In this document: one piece after another, positions 1 through 5,897 of the stretch | Layout: each line of letters starts with the position of its first letter | Numbering within the stretch: position 1 is the stretch's first letter | Source of the DNA: Firmicutes bacterium UBA3930 | GTDB lineage: Bacteria > Bacillota > Clostridia > Caldicoprobacterales > Caldicoprobacteraceae | Length of the DNA stretch: 9,530 nucleotides | NCBI GenBank assembly: GCA_002385885.1 | Contig: DGEI01000041.1 | Coordinates: 1 to 9,530 of the forward strand | Direction: 5' to 3' | The notes under the pieces: generated by a model | Told to the model about the DNA's origin: nothing | What the model saw: only the letters and a program-made list of their open reading frames with translations | Database searches by the model: none | Made by a program: the position numbers and the translations under genes

Positions 1-333
1 GTGGAACTCTCCGGCGGTGAACAGCAAAAACTTGCCTTATGCAGTTCAATTTACCGGGATGCCCCCATTGTTATCCTTGACGAACCTACCGCCATGCTGT
101 CACCCGCTGCGGAATACGAGGTTTATACAAATTTTGATAAACTGATAGGAAACAAGACGGCAATTTATATTTCTCACCGGATGTCCAGCTGCAGGTTTTC
201 TGACAGTATAGCGGTTTTCCACCAGGGACGGATTATCGAGTACGGTACACATCAGCAGCTTCTCGGGCTAAACCGGCATTACGCAAAAATGTTCAACGCC
301 CAGGCTGATTATTATAAAGAATTAAATGGATAA
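1..333 (+). CDS. ABC exporter ATPase, C-terminal part (5' end outside window)
   Basis: This is the last 110 residues of an ATP-binding cassette domain. The reading frame is open at base 1, so the GTG there is most likely an internal valine codon rather than a start. Visible motifs in order are the ABC signature LSGGEQQK (residues 3-10), Walker B with the catalytic glutamate in IVILDEPT (23-30), and the H-loop histidine in ISHR (about 59). The closing segment GRIIEYGTHQQLL is typical of exporter-type NBDs fused behind a transmembrane domain. Walker A, the Q-loop and any membrane part lie upstream of the window. The D-loop reads AMLSP where SALDP is usual, so its conserved Asp is Ser. Role: ATP hydrolysis to power export across the membrane; substrate unknown. 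An AraC-type regulator starts 84 bp downstream. Confidence 0.9.
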   Translation: MELSGGEQQKLALCSSIYRDAPIVILDEPTAMLSPAAEYEVYTNFDKLIGNKTAIYISHRMSSCRFSDSIAVFHQGRIIEYGTHQQLLGLNRHYAKMFNAQADYYKELNG

Positions 334-348
334 ATAAGGCAAGAAATG

Positions 349-377
349 TTAAGACAGGATGCACAAAAATATATAAA
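349..377 (+). promoter_or_regulatory. Possible sigma-A promoter for the AraC-type gene
   Basis: TTAAGA (349-354) and TATAAA (372-377) are separated by 17 bp, matching the consensus boxes at 4/6 and 5/6. It lies 40 bp before the start codon at 418. The region is AT-rich, so a chance match is quite possible, and the gene could also be read from the ABC transporter promoter since no terminator is seen between them. Confidence 0.3.
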
Positions 378-417
378 CTATAACCAGGCACAATAATAAA
401 ACATGGGGAGGAGGAAA

Positions 418-1269
418 ATGGATAAGATTCAGAGGATAAGTGAGGTTTTGCATTACATAGAGGATCACCTGGATGAAATAGCAGACTATGAACAGGTTGC
501 CAATACATTTAGTTTTTCACCATACTATTTCCACCGGCTGTTCTCTGCCGTTGTCGGAAAACCCATTGGCGCATACATTCGTGAACGCCGGTTGGCAAAA
601 GCCTCACTGTTGCTCACGGATCCTGACAAAACCATCACATCCATATGTTTTGAATGCGGATTTAACTCATCCCAGTCTTTTTGCCGCGCCTTTAAAAACA
701 GCTACGGTATTTCACCCAGCGATTACAGAAGGATGGGTTATACTCCGGTAATCATGTCGGTTGAAGAGATTATTGAGAAGTTTACCAAAAAACTAAAAGG
801 AGGTATCCTTGTGCATCCAAAAATCATTAAAAGAGAAGAGCTGCTGATAGCCGGTGTTACGGGCGACGGGAGCAAGACCCATGAGATATGGCAGAAATTC
901 ATGGAGCTTTACGATAAGGTCGAAATAAAAAATAAGCTGTCGGACAACGGATATGAGATCCGCATATACGATGATAAACAGTGCACATGCCATGTAGGTG
1001 TCAGTGTATCGGACAGCAGTGTCGACAGTGTTTATAGCGTTTTAAAACTACCCGAATCTACCTATGCTGCATTCGAAGTATATGTTGCCCAGGGTTATGA
1101 CAGTGAAAATGCCGCTATGGATGAATGGCTTAAAGCCAATAAGGAGAAGTATAGACAGCGCCTGATTGACGGTAATCCCTATGTTGTTGAATACTACGAT
1201 GAAAGGTTCCAGGGGGACAGTGAGGAGTCCATAGTGGAGATATGGGTTCCCATTGAAAAGTTTGAGTAA
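418..1269 (+). CDS. AraC-family regulator with GyrI-like effector-binding domain
   Basis: A 283-residue protein with an AraC/XylS DNA-binding domain at the N-terminus (about residues 5-108) and a GyrI-like/effector-binding domain after it (about 125-283, ending IVEIWVPIEKFE). The HTH part shows the family pattern: a first helix-turn-helix around FSFSPYYFHRLFSAVVGKPI, then RRLAKASLLL, and the second HTH around ITSICFECGFNSSQSFCRAF. The start is placed at 418 because the strong Shine-Dalgarno site GGGGAGGAGG (405-414) sits just upstream. An in-frame ATG at 403 would place that site inside the gene. Rob-like proteins with this layout bind small, often lipophilic or drug-like ligands in the GyrI pocket and activate efflux or detoxification genes. 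Lying just after an ABC exporter, it may regulate that exporter. The ligand is unknown. Confidence 0.92.
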   Translation: MDKIQRISEVLHYIEDHLDEIADYEQVANTFSFSPYYFHRLFSAVVGKPIGAYIRERRLAKASLLLTDPDKTITSICFECGFNSSQSFCRAFKNSYGISPSDYRRMGYTPVIMSVEEIIEKFTKKLKGGILVHPKIIKREELLIAGVTGDGSKTHEIWQKFMELYDKVEIKNKLSDNGYEIRIYDDKQCTCHVGVSVSDSSVDSVYSVLKLPESTYAAFEVYVAQGYDSENAAMDEWLKANKEKYRQRLIDGNPYVVEYYDERFQGDSEESIVEIWVPIEKFE

Positions 1270-1284
1270 AGGCAGGTGGTATGA

Positions 1285-1398
1285 ACGGTTGTTTTATTAG
1301 TTTTCAGCAAACCGGTAACGGTTAATAAAATTGATACCATTCTTAACGGCAGGGATAAATGCGTGTTTGAGATAATATATAGCAGCGAAGAAGTTTAA
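1285..1398 (+). pseudogene. Possible 3' remnant of a lost gene
   Basis: The gap between the AraC-type gene and the propeller gene holds an open stretch in frame 1 from the TGA at 1282-1284 to a TAA at 1396-1398. Its end reads like protein rather than random DNA: NKIDTILNGRDKCVFEII, then YSSEEV. A G-x-D-x-C-x-F-x-I style ending is seen in some small-ligand domains such as the V4R and aminothiazoline-carboxylate-hydrolase-like families; that likeness is by eye only. There is no start codon and no room for a full gene, so if it is coding it is the scar of a deletion. The alternative is simple chance over 37 codons. Confidence 0.3.
1331..1359 (+). promoter_or_regulatory. Weak promoter candidate for the propeller gene
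   Basis: TTGATA (1331-1336) and GATAAA (1354-1359) lie 17 bp apart. The -35 box matches well and the -10 box only 4/6. It is about 80 bp before the start at 1441 and overlaps the possible gene remnant. There is also a small hairpin, GGCTT-AAGA-AAGCC (1410-1423), right before the ribosome-binding site. Confidence 0.25.
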
Positions 1399-1440
1399 AA
1401 TAAAAAACGGGCTTAAGAAAGCCGGACAGGAGGTGCCGAT

Positions 1441-2319
1441 ATGCTTGAAAAGAAAGACAAGCTGTATACTGCACGGGTTTACAGAATGTGGTTTGAGGAA
1501 GACTTTATTTATACATCCCTGGCGAAGAATATATACAGGTGGGATAAAAAAACCAAAGAGCTTATATCTTTTTTTACTGTTCCTCCCAACGACAATTTGA
1601 ATAAAGGAGCGATTCTGTGCACAGATGAGGACAATATATATTTCAACAGCATCTACTTTTTCCATGTTATGGATAAAAAAACGAATGAGATAATATATCA
1701 GAAACAGTTTGGATCGGACAACAGTTCGGATATTGATCTTGGGACAATTCTTGTTGACAGGGATCATATTTATTTCTCCATGCGGAATAACGGGCTCGTG
1801 GTGGCAGATAAAGATGACTACAAAAATGTAAAGTTTTTAAATAAAGATAAGGGAAGCGTATGGGCGCTGGATCAGGATGAAAGCATGATATATTTCGGAG
1901 GTGTTGATAAAAACATCTACGCCTTCGAAAAATCAACCTTATCGGCTGCCGCTGTTTTTACCGGCCACAAAGGAAATATTCATTTTATATACTCATATAA
2001 TGAATATCTTGTTTCCACGTCTGCCGATAATTCCATTATAATATGGGACAAAAGCAGCGGGTCAATACTGCATCGGATTAAGAACGCCAGGTGTTCTCTG
2101 GGGCGCACAATTATGACTGATAAATATCTTGTTTGTGCAGCCAAAAACAGCATTAAAATTTGGGATACCGGCAACTGGAATTTGATTACAGAAGCCCCTG
2201 CCTTTGGGACTTTATTTTATGATGACGGTTATATATATCTGGCAGATAGAAACGTACCTCGTGTTGCAGTTTTTACTATCGATGATATTATTAATGGCGG
2301 CCGGGATATTTTGACTTAG
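1441..2319 (+). CDS. Cytoplasmic WD40-like beta-propeller protein, 3' end probably frameshifted
   Basis: A 292-residue protein made of repeated short beta-strand units ending in W/V-D or similar turns: IYRWDKKTKELI (about 33), a related unit VMDKKTNEII (about 77), IYFGGVDKNIYAFEKS, LVSTSADNSIIIWDKSSGSIL and LVCAAKNSIKIWDTGNWNL. The GHKGNIHFI stretch is a typical WD40 GH element. This pattern fits a beta-propeller of about seven blades that acts as a protein-interaction scaffold. There is no signal peptide or membrane segment, so it should be cytoplasmic, and no fused catalytic domain is visible. AGGAGGTG (1428-1435) lies 5 bases before ATG 1441 and settles the start. The frame stops at TAG 2317-2319 just after GGRDILT, while a good C-terminal strand continues in another frame (see 2310-2390). 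Function and partner are unknown. Confidence 0.8.
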   Translation: MLEKKDKLYTARVYRMWFEEDFIYTSLAKNIYRWDKKTKELISFFTVPPNDNLNKGAILCTDEDNIYFNSIYFFHVMDKKTNEIIYQKQFGSDNSSDIDLGTILVDRDHIYFSMRNNGLVVADKDDYKNVKFLNKDKGSVWALDQDESMIYFGGVDKNIYAFEKSTLSAAAVFTGHKGNIHFIYSYNEYLVSTSADNSIIIWDKSSGSILHRIKNARCSLGRTIMTDKYLVCAAKNSIKIWDTGNWNLITEAPAFGTLFYDDGYIYLADRNVPRVAVFTIDDIINGGRDILT

Positions 2320-2390
2320 TTGTCAGAAATCCGAAAATTACAGCTGATGGGAAGCTGATTTGCCGCTCCGGTGAATATGTGAATATCTAA
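2310..2390 (+). pseudogene. Out-of-frame C-terminal tail of the propeller gene
   Basis: In frame 3 the sequence after the propeller's GGRDI reads F-D-L-V-V-R-N-P, then KITADGKLICRSGEYVNI, and stops at TAA 2388-2390. Adding one T to the T4 run at 2309-2312 would join this to frame 1 and give a protein of 316 residues with a complete final blade. The simplest reading is a one-base deletion in a homopolymer: a real mutation, a phase-variable site or a sequencing error. The sequence alone cannot tell which. Confidence 0.5.
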
Positions 2391-2397
2391 ATAAAAA

Positions 2398-2476
2398 ACG
2401 CTTTTTATGCAGGCAGCGTGTACCTTCATTGCATGATGAAGCAAAAAGGGTATAAACGCAGGAGCCTATCCGCTCC
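2398..2476. other. Cluster of three small hairpins in a gene-free stretch
   Basis: Three perfect short inverted repeats follow each other: ACGCT/AGCGT (2398-2402 with 2415-2419), CTTCAT/ATGAAG around loop TGCATG (2424-2441), and GGAGC/GCTCC around loop CTATCC (2461-2476). CTTTTT (2401-2406) can also pair with AAAAAG (2443-2448) around the second hairpin, so alternative folds are possible. They precede the terminator-like hairpin at 2487-2545. The stretch could be a structured RNA, a leftover repeat element or nothing functional. I recognise no known riboswitch class. Confidence 0.35.
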
Positions 2477-2486
2477 ATGACGATAG

Positions 2487-2545
2487 AAAGCCCATGAGTA
2501 TGCCATAACACATAAATAATGAAAAGTGGCATGCTCCGGGCTTTT
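2487..2545 (+). terminator. Long hairpin with T-run, likely terminator after the propeller gene
   Basis: AAAGCCC (2487-2493) pairs with GGGCTTT (2538-2544), and the inner arm AGTATGCCA (2497-2505) pairs with TGGCATGCT (2527-2535) with one G-T pair. A small internal loop separates the two stems and the apical loop is 21 nt. TTTTCTCATTT follows. The T-tract is short, and the left arm's AAAG would give a weak T-run on the other strand too. The position between the propeller gene and a strong promoter supports a terminator role. Confidence 0.5.
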
Positions 2546-2566
2546 CTCATTTATCCTGTAATCTTA

Positions 2567-2595
2567 TTGAAAACATATATATAATGGCATATAAT
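2567..2595 (+). promoter_or_regulatory. Strong sigma-A promoter for the isomerase-dehydrogenase unit
   Basis: TTGAAA (2567-2572) and TATAAT (2590-2595) are spaced 17 bp, matching the consensus at 5/6 and 6/6. Transcription would start near 2602, leaving a leader of about 100 nt before ATG 2702. Just at the start of that leader is a small inverted repeat ATTTG-CTT-CAAAT (2607-2619), placed where a repressor operator could sit. Confidence 0.65.
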
Positions 2596-2701
2596 TAAGT
2601 TGTGTTATTTGCTTCAAATGTTAAACGCAATTCTTTTAAACCTGCATTATGCTCTCATCTATAAGCGCTGTGCAATGAAAAAGTTGATAAGGGGGATAAC
2701 T

Positions 2702-3538
2702 ATGTACAAAGCATTTTATGCCGGGCATATCGGTTTTAGCAAAACATTTGAAGAGGATGTTGAAACTGCTGTAAAGTTTGGGTACGAGGGGGTTCACATT
2801 GACATAGTCGGCTTATCTGACAGGGATCCTGCTGAAATTCGTGAGATATTAGCAAAAAACAACCTCAAACCCGGCGGATTTGTACTGCCGGTTAACTACC
2901 GTGAAGGTCAGGACGTTTTTGAGGCCGATATGCAGAAACTGCCGAAATACTGCGAATTTGCACGTGAGATTGGCGATTTCAGATGCATGACCTGGCTTAT
3001 TCCCTGGAGTGATACCCTGACCTATGAAGAAAATTTTGAGCTGCACAGAAGCAGATTGACCCCGATCGCAAAGGTACTCGAAGATTATGGTATCCGCTTT
3101 GGTATTGAATTTGTTGGGCCTCCGGGAGAGCGCAAAGGGAAAAAATACGAATTTATTCATAACCTGGATGGCCTGATTAGACTTTGGGATGCGATTGGCA
3201 CATCAAACCTGGGTGTTATAATGGATGTCTGGCATTGGGATCTTGCCGGACAGACATATGATGATTTCAAAAAAATACCCGGTAAAGAATGGGTAGTAAT
3301 TGCACACATAAACGATATGCCCAAAGGTATTGCTTTGGAAGATCAACAGGATTTGTCCCGTGAGCTGCCCGGCGCAACAGGTTTACTGCGCATTGATGAA
3401 TTCTTCGACGGATTGTTGAAGCTTGGTTACGACGGGCCGGTTTATGCAGAACCGTTCTACGCGCCATTAAAAGAGATGCCGTATGATGAGGCGGTTAAAG
3501 TTGTAACCGATGCAATAAATAAGGTATGGCCTCTTTAA
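2702..3538 (+). CDS. Sugar phosphate isomerase/epimerase, xylose-isomerase-like TIM barrel
   Basis: A 278-residue protein of the AP-endonuclease-2/xylose-isomerase-like TIM-barrel superfamily. The likely metal ligands are visible at strand ends: Glu136 (FGIEFVGP), Asp175 (VIMDVWHW), His202 (IAHINDM) and Glu250 (VYAEPFY). The ELPGATG segment (221-227) fits the usual R-E-x-PG-x-G loop before the last helices. Members bind Mn, Mg or similar ions and isomerise or epimerise sugars and keto-sugars; some instead dehydrate or deglycosylate 3-keto sugars. The start at 2702 is chosen for AAGGGGG (2689-2695), 6 bases upstream. Earlier in-frame starts (TTG 2600, ATG 2675) lack such a site and add residues outside the fold. 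No signal peptide: cytoplasmic. It is followed after 98 bp by a zinc dehydrogenase, probably in the same transcript. The exact substrate cannot be told. Confidence 0.88.
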   Translation: MYKAFYAGHIGFSKTFEEDVETAVKFGYEGVHIDIVGLSDRDPAEIREILAKNNLKPGGFVLPVNYREGQDVFEADMQKLPKYCEFAREIGDFRCMTWLIPWSDTLTYEENFELHRSRLTPIAKVLEDYGIRFGIEFVGPPGERKGKKYEFIHNLDGLIRLWDAIGTSNLGVIMDVWHWDLAGQTYDDFKKIPGKEWVVIAHINDMPKGIALEDQQDLSRELPGATGLLRIDEFFDGLLKLGYDGPVYAEPFYAPLKEMPYDEAVKVVTDAINKVWPL

Positions 3539-3636
3539 AGTGATGGCATTGAAAAGCCTGTAATTCTGACATAAATGATATTGTGGCATTATCAACATTT
3601 ATAAAGCAATATATAGAGATAGAGAGGGGCTAAGAT

Positions 3637-4626
3637 ATGAAAAGTTTAGTTTTACAAAATAAAAAGGTATGGCTGGAGGATGTGCCGGATCCAATTCCGG
3701 AAGGCGAGTGGGTGGTTGTAAAAATAGAGTCCACTCCAATATGCGGCAGCGATAAACAGGCATATAACAGCCAGGAGCCTGTACGTGGTGCCGGGCATGA
3801 AGGCTCCGGTATTGTTGTGGCAACTGCCGGCTCAAGCCTGCTGAAAGAAGGAGACCGGGTAATACTCAATCCCTTATCCGGATGTGGAAAGTGTATATAC
3901 TGCCGTACAGGTAATTATATATACTGCCCGGATAAACCGGATTTTTATACGCATTTTGCCCAGTACGTTAAGGTACAGGATTTTGTATGCACACCATTAC
4001 CGGAAGATATTTCATATGACGTAGGGGCAATGGCATGCTGTGCATTGGGACCGGCATTCAGTTCAATTAAAAGGATGAATTTACGCGCTTTCGACAACAT
4101 TCTGATCACAGGCCTTGGCCCGGTTGGGATGGGGGCGCTTGCAATTGCAAAATTCATGGGAGCCAGGGCTATTGTTGTTGAGTCCATCCCCTTTAGGAAA
4201 AAGATGGCTGAAGAATTCGGAGCTGATGTGATTATAGATGCCGCTGATCCGGATGCCCTTGCTTTGATCCGCGAGGCTGCAAAGCCCGGCCGTTTGATCA
4301 AGGCAATAGATGCATCAGGCAACCCTTCTGCAGAGCGGCTTTGCATTGATGCTATGGAACCTGGTGGAATTGTCTCATTTGTTGGTGAAAACTTTGGCCA
4401 AATACCTATTGGGCCCAGCAATGATTTTATTCGTAAAGGATTGACACTTATGGGTTCATGGCATTATAACCTGTCTGATCATGATGAAATGTACAGCCTT
4501 TTGCGCCGTTCGCCTTTGGTGCCTAAGCTGATAACGGATATATACGGTTTTTCACAGGTACAGGAGGCATTTGATAAGTTTATGACAGGCAATACCTGCA
4601 AAGTGATCCTCAAACCCTGGCAGTAA
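3637..4626 (+). CDS. Zinc-dependent medium-chain alcohol/polyol dehydrogenase
   Basis: A 329-residue MDR-family enzyme that oxidises an alcohol group of a sugar or polyol with a nicotinamide cofactor. The catalytic zinc site is marked by Cys36 (PICGSDK) and His54-Glu55 (GAGHEGSG). The structural zinc is bound by the four cysteines 83, 86, 89 and 97 (SGCGKCIYCRTGNYIYC). The Rossmann fold shows GLGPVG (159-164), and Glu182 at the end of the second strand (IVVES) favours NAD over NADP. Length is slightly short of the usual 340-350 but no domain is missing. AGAGAGGGG (3620-3628) lies 8 bases before ATG 3637. It resembles sorbitol and threonine dehydrogenases, but the substrate is unknown. Its position between a TIM-barrel isomerase and a terminator makes the pair a likely oxidation-isomerisation step of one pathway. 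Confidence 0.9.
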   Translation: MKSLVLQNKKVWLEDVPDPIPEGEWVVVKIESTPICGSDKQAYNSQEPVRGAGHEGSGIVVATAGSSLLKEGDRVILNPLSGCGKCIYCRTGNYIYCPDKPDFYTHFAQYVKVQDFVCTPLPEDISYDVGAMACCALGPAFSSIKRMNLRAFDNILITGLGPVGMGALAIAKFMGARAIVVESIPFRKKMAEEFGADVIIDAADPDALALIREAAKPGRLIKAIDASGNPSAERLCIDAMEPGGIVSFVGENFGQIPIGPSNDFIRKGLTLMGSWHYNLSDHDEMYSLLRRSPLVPKLITDIYGFSQVQEAFDKFMTGNTCKVILKPWQ

Positions 4627-4654
4627 AAAGATAAAAAACAGTATTTGTTATCTG

Positions 4655-4706
4655 AAGACCCTGCAGCTAGCCAAACCCCGCAACGATGAGCTGCAGGGTT
4701 TTATTA
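4655..4706 (+). terminator. Rho-independent terminator after the dehydrogenase
   Basis: ACCCTGCAGCT (4658-4668) and AGCTGCAGGGT (4689-4699) form a perfect 11-bp stem with a 20-nt loop, followed by TTTTATTAT. Flanking A and T residues can extend the stem. It starts about 30 bp after the stop codon of the dehydrogenase and separates it from the next unit. Confidence 0.85.
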
Positions 4707-4732
4707 TGTATTATTTTCTTTTCAACACGTTT

Positions 4733-4756
4733 CCGTGTATGCAATGGAATACACGG
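4733..4756. promoter_or_regulatory. Perfect 8-bp inverted repeat, possible operator or second hairpin
   Basis: CCGTGTAT (4733-4740) and ATACACGG (4749-4756) are separated by 8 bases. The repeat lies 34 bp after the terminator and about 52 bp before the -35 box of the next promoter, a plausible place for an activator site. No T-run follows, so a terminator is less likely. Apart from this, the terminator and the promoter, the 333-bp gap from 4627 to 4959 shows only a 10-bp palindrome TGCCATGGCA (4887-4896). Confidence 0.35.
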
Positions 4757-4807
4757 GGATTTGTGCAATATCTATGGTAACGAAAAAGATAATTTATAAA
4801 ACCGGGC

Positions 4808-4837
4808 TTGTATGGTCAGCATGGTTATTGGTATAAT
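4808..4837 (+). promoter_or_regulatory. Extended -10 promoter for the Nif3-like/hydrolase unit
   Basis: TTGTAT (4808-4813) and TATAAT (4832-4837) are 18 bp apart. The -10 box is perfect and is preceded by TGG, giving the TGnTATAAT extended form at 4829-4837. The expected start near 4844 leaves a leader of about 115 nt before ATG 4960. Confidence 0.6.
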
Positions 4838-4959
4838 AAGTCAAGTAGTGGGCTTATCAAAATACTTCGAAAATTTCAATATTATTTGCCATGGCATTTT
4901 ATCTCTGCAGTTCCGGACTATGAATTATTTATATTCTGTATAGAAAGGACGAATGGGGA

Positions 4960-5814
4960 ATGGAAGCCAGGGAACTTTACGGCAGGTTAAAAAGTGATTT
5001 TATAAAAGAGGGTATAACCGATTATGACTGGGCGTCCAGGATGCCGGATCTGAACAAATACTTGTATGATGATTTTAAGCAGAGCGGCATGGGCCTGATG
5101 TGCGACTTCACAGACGAAATTGAAAAGGTTTATACAACGGTATTTCTTTCCGACAGGGTTCTTTCTAAAGTCTTATCTGATGGTATTACAAATGCAATGA
5201 TATTTTCTCATCATCCGACTGACTGGGATCTTGAACACCATAACGGTAATTTCGCCGCTGCGGAAAAGTATATAGCTGAGCTAAAAGACAGAAACATATC
5301 CATATATGTACTACATCATCCGCTGGACAATTACGGGGAATACTCAACATGCAAAACTTTGGCTGACCGAATAAACCTTAAAATTGATCACCCCGCTTTT
5401 TTGTACTGCGGCGCTTATTGTGGAGTAATAGGTACAATGGATTTTATTAAAAGCATTGGTGAATTGCATGAGCATTATACAAGGGCAATGGGGCATAAAA
5501 CAAGCTTGTACCAATACGGGAACGAGAATATAAAAGGTGAAAGAATAGCCGTTTGTCCCGGCGGAGGTAATGATCCATTCGTTATAAATGAAATGCTGCG
5601 CAATGATATCAGGATATTGATTACAGGCGTTACCATTGTAAACGATTATTCAAAAGAAGCCCATAAACTTGAACAGGAAAACCGTATAAATGTGTTGGGC
5701 GGCACCCATTATTCTACCGAGAAATTTGCTGTTATAAAAATGTGCAGGTATTTCGAAAACCTGGGCCTGCCGTCAGAGTTTATCGAGGACAAACCGTGTT
5801 TACACGATTTATAA
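4960..5814 (+). CDS. Divergent Nif3/DUF34-like dinuclear metal-centre protein
   Basis: A 284-residue protein recognised as Nif3-like by its metal-site motifs: IFSHHPTDW with His84-His85, VLHHPLDN with His119-His120 and Asp123, the glycine-rich VCPGGGND (198-205), and GGTHYSTEKFAV with His250 and Glu254 near the C-terminus. Nif3 proteins form toroidal hexamers with two metal ions per subunit; their biochemical role is unsettled, with hydrolase or metal-handling activity usually proposed. The usual N-terminal WDNxGLL motif is replaced by SGMGLMCDFTDEIEK, so this is an outlying branch. The protein is longer than E. coli YbgI (about 247) but lacks the large insert of Bacillus YqfO. AGAAAGGA (4942-4949) precedes ATG 4960. 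It shares a promoter with the glycoside hydrolase 83 bp downstream, which suggests a role in sugar breakdown rather than housekeeping. Confidence 0.8.
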   Translation: MEARELYGRLKSDFIKEGITDYDWASRMPDLNKYLYDDFKQSGMGLMCDFTDEIEKVYTTVFLSDRVLSKVLSDGITNAMIFSHHPTDWDLEHHNGNFAAAEKYIAELKDRNISIYVLHHPLDNYGEYSTCKTLADRINLKIDHPAFLYCGAYCGVIGTMDFIKSIGELHEHYTRAMGHKTSLYQYGNENIKGERIAVCPGGGNDPFVINEMLRNDIRILITGVTIVNDYSKEAHKLEQENRINVLGGTHYSTEKFAVIKMCRYFENLGLPSEFIEDKPCLHDL

Positions 5815-5897
5815 TTAACGGTTTCCAATTCTCTGAAGCGAAGCCGGGCCTGATGGATTCAAAATACTGTCCACTAAATAAGAAGGAGTGATAAATA

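Noticed and set aside
1310..1324. AACCG-GTAA-CGGTT hairpin as a terminator for the AraC-type gene
   Set aside because: The stem is only 5 bp and no T-run follows it.
1297..1767. A 156-codon minus-strand frame across the start of the propeller gene
   Set aside because: It is opposite a gene with a good ribosome site and repeat pattern, and shows no recognisable domain.
2461..2477. Resemblance to the 3' end of a THF riboswitch (TATCCGCTCCA)
   Set aside because: The pairing GGAG lies directly before it with a 6-nt loop, leaving no room for the conserved core, and no folate gene follows.
2338..2550. A 70-codon minus-strand frame over the hairpin stretch
   Set aside because: It has no ribosome-binding site that I can see, spans several inverted repeats and the end of the propeller tail, and shows no domain; the hairpins explain the region better.
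3945..4421. A 158-codon minus-strand frame inside the dehydrogenase gene
   Set aside because: It is an antisense shadow of a clear MDR gene with biased Ala/Ser/Ile content and no motif.
4808..4990. A 60-codon plus-strand frame before the Nif3-like gene
   Set aside because: It starts inside the predicted -35 box, has no ribosome site, and overlaps the start of the Nif3-like gene out of frame.
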